NCBI GenBank assembly: GCA_907164885.2
Contig: OU015496.1
Location: 131,625,375 to 131,689,374, forward strand
Length of the DNA: 64,000 nt
From: Dolomedes plantarius
Taxonomy: Eukaryota; Arthropoda; Arachnida; Araneae; Dolomedidae
Direction of reading: 5' to 3'
Shown: positions 56,691 through 64,000 of the stretch, one piece after another
How the letters are laid out: each line of letters starts with the position of its first letter
Numbering within the stretch: the stretch's first letter is position 1
Position numbers and translations under genes: made by a program
The notes under the pieces: generated by a model
The model's input: the letters and a program-made list of their open reading frames with translations, nothing else
Databases searched by the model: none
What the model was told of the DNA's origin: nothing

Positions 56691-56970
56691 TGTAGAAAGC
56701 AGAACTGAACTCTTAACTATGAACTTTAAACTTCATGAAATGTTATTTGTAAACGCATATTATGTCTGGCGCAAGAGGGCGCCGCTAGCACGAACATTAT
56801 CACGACCCCTCTACTCTGTTTGGGGAGAACATTAAGACTCCCGCTTTGGATTCCGTCGTGGACGGACTACGTTTTTTTTCAATTCTTTCTTAATAAATGT
56901 AATTGTTTTTGTTATTTACGATGGTTTCTAGTTAGTTTATGTTGTGGATGTTTTACTCCAACCCCGCGCC

Positions 56971-56972
<2 letters not shown>
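56691..56972 (+). repeat. 3' LTR of the young gypsy element
   Basis: 282 bases, two visible differences from the 5' LTR. No classical polypurine tract is obvious just upstream. Confidence 0.9.
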
Positions 56973-57035
<63 letters not shown>

Positions 57036-57349
57036 ACATTCAATAGAAATACACATTGCCAATACTCACAAACCAGCACAGAGTCAAACCAGCAGTACTG
57101 CCACGTAAACTTTGGGCCTGCTAAGCACTGGCGCAGGATAACACCTGGAGCTACTTACCCCGTAGCTCCCTCTCGCTTATATCTCAACCTTAACAACCTT
57201 TTTCAACCCTAACAATCTTTTTTATTAATGACGCTGCATGGTATTTATACTAAGCGCGTATGCCGAAATTAGCATATCTCAAGCAGCTTCTTTAATTCAT
57301 TCACTCAAAAGTTCGATTCTTGTGAATCGAATCTTGTGTATACCTTACA
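56973..57349 (-). repeat. 5' LTR of the gag-only element, distal part
   Basis: Continues the LTR begun at 51518: remaining TA array, then sequence matching 48468-48782 to the final CCTTACA. Confidence 0.9.
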
Positions 57350-57353
57350 AGTG
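57350..57353. repeat. Target-site duplication AGTG (right copy)
   Basis: Pairs with 48225-48228. Confidence 0.85.
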
Positions 57354-58266
57354 TCCATGCATTACACGTTGCCATATCAAGGAAATGTGCAAAAATACGC
57401 ATTGTCCATGTTTTGGTGCGTGTTGAAATGCGATAGTATGAAATAAATCTATCCATTTGATCTATTCCACCCATATAAGTATTATATGCTTTCACAGCAG
57501 CAGGGTGCTTGAAATCTACCTTCCTATTTGCTTCCTTGCTCTATCTCTTGCAAATTCCTTCTGGGTTGATGCAAAATGCACTGGACAACATCAATATCGA
57601 CTTATTGTCCTTCCATTTGACTAAACAGCCTTTTCCACCTTCACGAGTTCGGAATTTAAAAGAGCCTCTTTCCATATCTCGATCTTGTGGAAAATTAGCT
57701 GCAGTACCATCAGTTCGTTTGCTCATTACAGTACCAGTCAAAAATAAAAAAATTCTGGCACTAAGGTAATCAAGAATTGGTATACCTGTGAAAAACCTGT
57801 CCGTAAAAGATGAAAACTATGTTTCTGGCACTGTACTAACTAAATGCTTTACTATAGCTCCTCCTAAACCATAAGATGTCTTTTCCTCTGTTCGCACTGT
57901 ATCTGCACCCGCATAGATAACAAAATCCAAATCTAACCCATTCTGTGTAGTGAGTACAAAATTTTTCAATCCTATAGGGTTAGGCTTTGATGGGACATAT
58001 TGTCTCATTGCACAACGACCAGAAAATGGGATCATCTGCTCATCAGTGGACAAACAGTTTTTCCGAGGCAGATCTTTTTCTCTTTTTCCTTTCTTGTTTG
58101 GAGCAGTAGGTAGTTCCTTTACAGGAGTAATTATTTCTTCTCCATTGTGCACAGTCTTCACTTTCAGGTTCGAAATTCTCAAGGAAATCAGGATCATCAG
58201 TATCTGATAATTCTCTAACACTTTTCGCAAGAAGAGCTTGAATTTCCTCTTCTGTCAGATAACAAA
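57354..58266 (-). pseudogene. piggyBac transposase, second exon and catalytic part (element 3)
   Basis: From the probable splice acceptor (58266) the frame gives LTEEEIQALLAKSVRELSD. After a shift, 57817-58230 gives LSTDEQMIPFSGRCAMRQYV (first catalytic aspartate), IGLKNFVLTTQNGLDLDFVI and YGLGGAIVKHLV. The stretch between the acidic N-terminus and LSTDEQM is too short for the family, so an internal deletion is likely. Further on: GSFKFRTREGGKGCLVKWKD and, at 57301-57495, YNTYMGGIDQMDRFISYYRI (third aspartate) and WTMRIFAHFLDMATCNAWT, where the LTR element interrupts. Several frame changes. Confidence 0.8.
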
Positions 58267-58474
58267 CTAAAAAAATAAAATAACAATTTTTTTAGTATTC
58301 GAGACCCGAGGTCCCCAATTGGGTACCTTCTTTTTGAACATCTTTAATAACACAAATAAATATAAATGTGTATTAATTCATGTTTATATAGTCACTATGG
58401 TCTAAACTTTAAATAAATATAACACAAAATGTAAAAGAAAATTTTTAAAGAATAAAAATAAATAGTTTTCTTAC
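58267..58474 (-). other. Probable intron in the piggyBac element 3 transposase
   Basis: On the minus strand a good donor (AGAG/GTAAGAAAAC) at 58474 and a T-rich acceptor ending in AG at 58267 bracket 208 bases. Removing them joins a 22-base first exon in frame to the LTEEEIQALL segment. The internal palindromic module (58310-58327) lies inside it. Confidence 0.55.
58310..58327 (+). repeat. piggyBac element 3 internal palindrome
   Basis: GGTCCCCAATTGGGTACC, preceded by TTCGAGACCCGA, an inverted copy of the terminal module. Confidence 0.8.
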
Positions 58475-58496
58475 CTCTAGTACGTCTAGAACCCAT
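58475..58496 (-). pseudogene. piggyBac transposase first exon (element 3)
   Basis: ATG at 58496 followed by six codons (MGSRRTR) and one extra base, then a splice donor. Short basic starts are usual for this family. Confidence 0.5.
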
Positions 58497-58656
58497 TTTC
58501 AGATTTACCGCCACTTTAACGGAAGAACTTGATTTCGGATCTGGAACTGGTAGCACCATCTATCAAGAATCGCTTAAAATGGACTTTACCTAGTTGAGTC
58601 CCGTCGGTTTCGAAGATGATAAAGGTAATTAATGTTTCTGAGAATGTTTTAAAAAA

Positions 58657-58675
58657 GGTACCTAATTGGGTACCC
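58657..58675 (-). repeat. piggyBac element 3 palindrome, 5' side
   Basis: GGTACCTAATTGGGTACC core, about 14 bases from the 5' tip of the element. Confidence 0.8.
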
Positions 58676-58687
58676 TGGGACTCAAGA

Positions 58688-58690
<3 letters not shown>

Positions 58691-58776
<86 letters not shown>
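58691..58776. repeat. (TA)n microsatellite
   Basis: About 86 bases of TA directly outside the right tip of piggyBac element 3. The following 58777-59259 holds no recognisable gene. Confidence 0.95.
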
Positions 58777-58779
<3 letters not shown>

Positions 58780-59259
58780 ATACTGTAATTATTATTTAAT
58801 TTAAATATAATAAGACTCATGATGTTAGAAAACAGAGTTTTTAATTTGGGATAAAATGCTTATCATAGAAGCGCTGCTATCTTTTGTGAAATGGACAATT
58901 TTTCACAAGAATTTGAATGGATGTTTTGAAATTTACTAGTTCTAATATTTAGATAATAAACTTAAATTTGAAACAAGGATGTTAAAATTATTTTTGAAAT
59001 ATTGGATTATTATTTTTGTTTTGGAAACAACATTAATCATTATCATAAAATACAGCATTATTTTGTTTTCTTCTACAAGACTGTAGGACAAGTGTACGCC
59101 GAAGCTGACGACTGTATAGCTTATAATGAGCAACAGTAAGACAATTTGGATTTTTCTAACAGATTTAACCTTCGTGGTCGAGGGACATGCTTTCAAATAT
59201 TTGATGTCACATTTAAATATAACTTGACTGTCGTGGTATAGTATGCAGCATTATTTGGT

Positions 59260-59513
59260 TTAAGAAAAGCTGTACCACTTTAACTCGTGATGCGGCGAAT
59301 CATATATTTTCGTCCTCATGCCAATAAAATCGCAACTAGATTTTGTGAGGATAAACCGTTCGGGTTGTTAATTTAACTGAAAAAACCAAACTTGGTATAA
59401 GTTTAATATTAGTTTTATCCACTTTTAACGCCTGATATGGCGAAACATGTATTTTCGTCCTCGTGCCAAAAAATTGCAACTATACATTGTGAGGATATAC
59501 CGTTCTGGTTGTT
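59260..59513 (+). repeat. Tandem repeat array of ~140-bp units, first part
   Basis: Two units share 'tattttcgtcctc.tgccaa', 'ttgcaacta' and 'tgtgaggata.accgttc.gg'. A third and decaying fourth unit follow at 60090-60290. Likely a satellite fragment. No coding potential. Confidence 0.75.
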
Positions 59514-60089
59514 GTTTTGTTTCTTCAGCTTCTTAATTCAAATTTTAATTTCCCTTTCCCGTCATATCACAAAGAACCGTGAAATTGGGCATGCGTTGGT
59601 CGATCCTTCTCCAAACGAAGCTAGGATCCACATCTATCAAGTTTAAATACTTTAATCCCTTCTTTTATCTTAACATAATTGCTTTGATACTGCAAAAACC
59701 TCCCTTTTTGGTAAGCGATTTTGGTTTCCTGCCCTGACTATAAAGGGAGCCAGTGGTCCAATATTTGATCTCATGACTGGAAGCAGTCATTCCGTTTCAT
59801 TTTAGCAAAAGTCATCGTCAAGGTACCTGCTCTTTAGCACATAATTATCGGTTTACACTTGCTCTATGGAGAAACGGAATTTTCTTCGCAGGCAAAAGCT
59901 AGGACCGATCACGGATTCTGGCGACAGCCGTGCGATTTTTCTAAATTCCTGTTTGACAACTCGTTTACTTCGGAAAATTACTATAAGTTTATTAATTCAT
60001 TATCCGTTCGGAGGTGAAAGCAGTGCTATGCTTCGCATTGCTAGGAACTCCGTAAACCCTACTACCTTGACCTTGACTTTCTGGTTGTT
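59514..60089 (+). mobile_element. Retroposon inserted in the tandem array, with target-site duplication
   Basis: The array is interrupted after 'ttctggttgtt' (59503-59513), and the same 11 bases end the insert (60079-60089). Discounting one copy keeps the array unit in phase. Just before the second copy the insert ends in 'ctaccttgaccttgact', a short tandem tail like that of some LINE/SINE elements. No RT frame, so a SINE or a 5'-truncated LINE. Family unknown. Confidence 0.65.
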
Positions 60090-60290
60090 AATATAATTGA
60101 AAAAGCAAACTTTGTATAAGTTTAATATTAGTTTTATCCACTTTTAACTCCTTATGTGGCGAACCATGTATTTTCGTCCTCGTGCCAATAAAATTGCAAC
60201 TATATATTGTGAGGATATTCCGTACTGGTTGTAAATTTAATTGAAAAAACAAACATGGTATAAGGTAAATATTAGTCATTGCAAATTACA
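60090..60290 (+). repeat. Tandem repeat array, second part
   Basis: Third unit (60090-60234) and the start of a decayed fourth. A related trace lies at about 60395-60450. Confidence 0.75.
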
Positions 60291-61688
60291 AATATATTTC
60301 AATTAAATTAAAAGTATAAGAAAAAAATTCGATTGAATCGCAAATTACAAAGAAATTACAAATGTATTGCAAAAAATTACAAATAAATTTTTGAGCGTAT
60401 GCCGTGCTGATAGTTCATTTCACTGGAATAACAAACTTAATATTAGGTGTATATTACTCACAAACTTTTTCTTTTCTAATATAAACAAATGGCAGTTTTC
60501 TCATTTACAATAATATGAAAGAATCCGGGTTGAAATAAAATAAAAAAATATATATCAGTTTTTTACTCTTAGACTGTTGTTAAATATTGGTATTCATTAT
60601 ATTTACATCTGGTCTGTTTGAGTGAAAAAAATTAAACGAATAACTAAATTCAACAGTCTCATAAGATTTTTGCAGTTAACTTTAAAAGACTTCATTCCGA
60701 ATTCTGTAGTTGTACTTCATTAATGTACTTCTGTAAGTGTTTCATTTGGTTATTTTTGCAGAATAATGAATTAATGCAAGAACTTATTTTAATTCTCTCT
60801 TACGTTTCTGCACGCATCAAAATATTTCTATATTTTAAAAATATGTTCTACATATGTAACTGAAATTTACCTATATTTTTAAACACTAACCATTCTCTAA
60901 TCTTAAATTATATTAAGTTAAGGCATCATTTTTCATATGTACGGTTCTTTTGTAAATTTCCCTACTGTTGAAATTTCTTTCCCTCTTTTTTTCCCTTCCC
61001 TTCATACTCCTGTGGGAGCAATTTTAAAAGATTAAGTTAAGTGTGACTGCTTTGCCGTAAGTGAGCAATCTCTTTGTTTCGTGCTACTTTCTAAATGCAT
61101 GTCTCTTCATTTTGTCTCTATTTCTGGAAACGAGTTTAGTAGAAAAGTACACAAAACTTACGAATTGCTGTAACGACCGAGAAAGGAAAAAAAAAATCTG
61201 CTGTAAGTATGAATCTTAATGTTGTGGAGGAAACCGTATATGAAGATTGTGTAAACTAGATTTTCGTTTAAGTTTTAACGAGATTTTTTTTTACCCTGCG
61301 TACCAGTTTAGAGTCTGGATTAAATAAATAAAGTCTAGATTTTTCTCGGAAGGATATATGAAATAGCATGATTAAGCACTGCTTTGTAAAAATTTCAGGT
61401 TTACATATAACATTTAAACATTACAACGAGCTTAACATATAAACAATAAGAAATGCTATTTTTTGATCCTAGGGTCCATTTTTGCGTATTTTAATATTAT
61501 TATGTATCTCTTTTATATCTTTATATTTATACTTACTATAAATTCAGAACATGAAAATATACTTTCAGAAAAATACACGCTAGAATATTCTAGTATTCTC
61601 AGTAACTAGTAATATTTCATATCTTTAACAACTACTTATAAACTAATACTTGAGATGGTAATTTTCGATATACACTTGTAACACACAC

Positions 61689-61692
<4 letters not shown>
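60291..61692. other. AT-rich stretch without recognisable gene
   Basis: No features I can name beyond short 'aaattacaaa' repeats at about 60340-60395. Confidence 0.6.

Positions 61693-61726
<34 letters not shown>
61693..61726. repeat. (TA)n microsatellite
   Basis: Short TA array; nothing recognised from here to 61999. Confidence 0.9.
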
Positions 61727-61727
<1 letters not shown>

Positions 61728-61999
61728 TAAACAATTCTAAATATGTCAGTATAATTAAGCACATCTTTCGTTTCAAAATTTATAGTTAGTATTTTCATAA
61801 TTATGCTAACTATAAATACTGAATAACAAAAATTCTTAGAGAATACGTACATTAGAATATCCCAATGTCTTGATTGGAATATTTCAATTAGCTAATACCA
61901 GATTATTCAAGGAAACGATTGTTTCAGTTTCTCTTATATGGTACGGTGTTGTGTTATACTTCGTTGTATGTTAATTATATTAGATTTATAGTATATATA

Positions 62000-63070
62000 C
62001 AGGGTGTCCATAATTAAAGTCCCACTTTCAAAAGGCTGCAAAAAAAAAGAACCACTGGTCAGAAGGACTTCAAATTTGAACTGAATATACTGGAAGAAGA
62101 GGGAAACGATTTGGCATAATAAAAAAAATTTCCAAAATGTATCTGCTAGCTTTGTCCTGATGGAGTCTCACAGATTGATGGCACTGTGGGTATAGCGATG
62201 GTATTTCATTCAGAAAAATTGGCGATAAAATATGTTCCTGATAGTATTTGGAGTTAATCTTGACATTTTTTCCCACTCTCTTTATTTTTAACTTGCCATT
62301 ATAAGAAAGACCAGCAACAATCATAAATCCCTTAGAAAAACTTTCTTTCGATTCTTTGAACCATGTACTTAAATTTTTTTCTCCCCTTTTATGATAATAA
62401 ATGGCTCTTTTTTTGTTGCAATCATTTAAATACACCCATTATTCATCTATTGTGACAATTGTTTTCCATTTTTCTTTGGATAAGTGTTTCTCATATAGAA
62501 TTCTGCAGCGTGTCCTGCGTTCAGCGATATGATTTGGAAAGATGATGCACATTGTGTTTTTTCGATTTCTTAAGATTTAAATCAACGTTTATCATTTTGT
62601 TTACAGTGGACACCGAGCATTTTAATGATTTTGCAACTGTCCTTTGACTAGGGGGATTTTCTTTTAACATTAAACAACGTACCTTTGCAATAGTCGAAGA
62701 TGTCCGTTTTTTCCTTGGATACTTGTTTGGAATTTTTGTCCCACTTGAGGCTCCAATTTGACGTTTTTTTCCTTTCTTGTTGACATTACCTATCGATGCT
62801 TTAGATATCACAAAACCATGACTCTCACATCGTTTTTGGATAACGGAGTATGCATATTTCTCTTCGGAAAGATCATAAATGTAGCCTTCGAACCACTGCT
62901 TTGTTAAAAACGCCATTTTGAATAAAAGCAAAACTTTCAAGCCGGAGACGATAATTTCGACTTTTAAAAACATAGTACAATTGCAATTATTTCTTTTGCA
63001 GCAAACGATTTTTTATTACCGCTTACCAAAATCGTCTAAAAAATGTGCGAACAGCCTGTATTAGTCACCC
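62000..63070 (-). mobile_element. Mariner-type transposon relic
   Basis: Left tip CAGGGTGTCCATAATTAAAG; the right tip, inverted, starts AGGGTGACTAATACAGGCTG. TA lies outside each tip. The 3' part of the transposase near the left tip is deleted, so the element is short (about 1.07 kb). Confidence 0.75.
62070..62916 (-). pseudogene. Mariner-superfamily transposase pseudogene
   Basis: The start is placed at the ATG at 62916 (MAFLTKQWFEGYIYDLSEEK). The N-terminal helix-turn-helix region is clear (PPSQRTVAKSLKCSVSTVNK). Between 62436 and 62520 another frame gives KWKTIVTIDE followed directly by a TAA, so the stop falls just after the first catalytic aspartate. The second frame gives VYLNDCNKKRAIYYHKRGEK, GFMIVAGLSYNGKLKIKRVG and PQCHQSVRLHQDKAS (second aspartate), after which similarity ends: the third catalytic region is deleted. 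Confidence 0.8.
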
Positions 63071-63072
63071 TA

Positions 63073-64000
63073 ACATTCTACCCTAACATCAATCGTGTTA
63101 TACAAAACTTTTGCTCACCCAACACGATTTCCTATGACGCGATTTCAAACAACGCGTAGCACATTGATGGGATTATACGTAGTTTATTGTATATGCAAGC
63201 TGAAACATTAGAAAATAAAAACTAAATACCTAAATCAGAGTGTGTCATATTTTGGGGTACGTCTAAAAGATACACACAGTCAATTACTATTAAAAAAAAT
63301 TTCACTGCCTATCGCAATATCCCGTAAATACGAAAGAAATATAGGAAAACTTTAATTCGTAATGGATTTTCCCGTATCATTTTTCACACTTTAATTCCAA
63401 AACAGGAAATTTGCTAGTACGCAAACTTTATTGTTTCCTAAAAGATTTTAGTATACTGCAAGAATATTTCTCTCAGGTGAGTTAGACAAAAAAAACTGAA
63501 ACTTTATATACATAGATTAAAGACGTGTTATACATTTCTTTAGACACATATTTTTTTTATAAATAATACTCAGCCACCATATATAGATGTAACAAAGATA
63601 AATGCTTTCTTCTCGCACAAAAAGTTTCTGTGGGTTGTAGCGTCACGTAATATTTTAAGGGGAATACGATAATGCTATTCTTTCGATACCTTATACAGCT
63701 CCTCATTTGCTTTGATGTTCTCTCATAATCAGACACTACGAAACTGTACCTATGTGACAAATATTTTTGCTTTTCACTAATGGATCCATACCCGGTTTGT
63801 CTTCCTTCATTATTCTATTTGTCATCAGAAGAAAGAGTTGGGTGGGAATGTTTATTCTAGAGAAAAATGTTTCAACAAATACTTCGATTTTTCTATTGGA
63901 TTTTGAATACGATGCCTATGAATGGAGAATGTACACAAATGCTATATTTTAGCCATAATTTACTAAATTTTATTTTTGAAAAAAAATCTCTAAATAATTT
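63073..64000. other. Stretch without recognisable gene
   Basis: AT-rich with frames of about 60 codons on both strands that match nothing I know. Confidence 0.6.

Larger units (their letters stand above)
51755..56972 (+). mobile_element. Ty3/gypsy retrotransposon, youngest layer of the nest
   Basis: Two 282-base LTRs (51755-52036 and 56691-56972) differ at only two positions that I could see, so the insertion is recent. Gag, protease, RT, RNase H and integrase follow in gypsy order, with no envelope gene. If the LTR tips are read as GTAG...GCCC, a 4-base ACAT repeat flanks the element; with the usual TG...CA tips the flanking repeat is obscured by the TA array. Two small indels break the coding region. 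Confidence 0.9.
48229..57349 (-). mobile_element. Gag-only LTR element, second layer of the nest
   Basis: Its LTRs are 48229-48782 (3') and 51518-57349 (5', itself split by a gypsy element). A primer-binding site (TGGCGCCCGAAAG on the minus strand, tRNA-Lys type) lies one base after the 5' LTR. The internal region (48783-51503, about 2.7 kb) carries gag but no protease, RT or integrase. The matching AGTG duplication shows that both LTRs belong to one insertion. Confidence 0.85.
47708..58688 (-). mobile_element. piggyBac element 3, outermost layer of a three-level nest
   Basis: The tips CTCTAGAGACCCGAG (left) and CTCTTGAGTCCCAGG (right, inverted) agree at about 12 of 15 positions. Palindromes lie at 47839-47858 (about 132 bases from the 3' tip), 58310-58327 (363 bases from the 5' tip, module inverted) and 58657-58675 (about 14 bases from the 5' tip). 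The transposase on the minus strand is split at an AGTG site by the LTR element 48229-57349. TA arrays flank both ends and no clean TTAA is left. Confidence 0.85.

Overview
The window is an AT-rich, gene-poor stretch of animal nuclear DNA made almost wholly of transposable elements, their relics and long (TA)n microsatellites. Element content (Tc1/mariner, Tigger/pogo and piggyBac DNA transposons; Ty3/gypsy, BEL/Pao and Copia LTR elements; a Penelope-like piece; a tRNA-derived SINE) and codon-level similarity to familiar transposases point to an arthropod. A chelicerate such as a spider is plausible but is my inference. I found no convincing intact host protein-coding gene. One candidate host promoter and first exon lies near 34970-35393.

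Layout. 1-7.4 kb: a SINE with target-site duplications, diverged direct repeats, a Tigger relic split by a solo LTR, and a mariner-type element with about 210-bp inverted repeats. 7.4-10.5 kb: a short Tigger-type MITE and a Tc1 relic split by an unidentified insert. 12.3-14.1 kb: piggyBac element 1. 14.5-20 kb: a mosaic of truncated pieces joined end to end (LTR, tRNA-Ser-like piece, gypsy gag/protease, piggyBac remnant, BEL/Pao integrase, Copia RT and RNase H). 21.6-24.7 kb: two Tc1 relics. 25.1-32.7 kb: a nearly complete gypsy-type LTR element on the minus strand, with a DUF1759-like gag. 32.7-34.2 kb: two Tigger-type elements. 34.3-42.3 kb: mostly anonymous AT-rich DNA with TA arrays, a solo-LTR-like copy and an iteron-bearing transposon remnant. 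42.4-44.2 kb: piggyBac element 2. 45.4 kb: a Penelope-like GIY-YIG piece. 46.7-47.6 kb: an iteron-bearing non-autonomous element. 47.7-58.7 kb: a three-level nest, in which piggyBac element 3 was split by a gag-only LTR element, whose LTR was then split by a young gypsy element. 59.3-60.3 kb: a short tandem array split by a retroposon. 62-63 kb: a mariner-type relic.

Main observations. (1) The three-level nest can be dated in order, because each insertion leaves a matching 4-bp duplication and the interrupted frame lines up when one copy is discounted. (2) The three piggyBac elements, though different in sequence, share an arrangement: a terminal module with a palindrome 14-16 bp from the 5' tip, and an inverted copy of that module about 355-385 bp inside. 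Elements 2 and 3 also have a palindrome about 130 bp from the 3' tip. In element 3 the internal copy lies inside a probable intron. (3) A tRNA-Ser-like sequence with a CTA anticodon and no D arm sits where a retrotransposon primer-binding site would be. (4) Almost every long TA array abuts the end of a TA-targeting transposon. All coordinates and alignments were made by eye.
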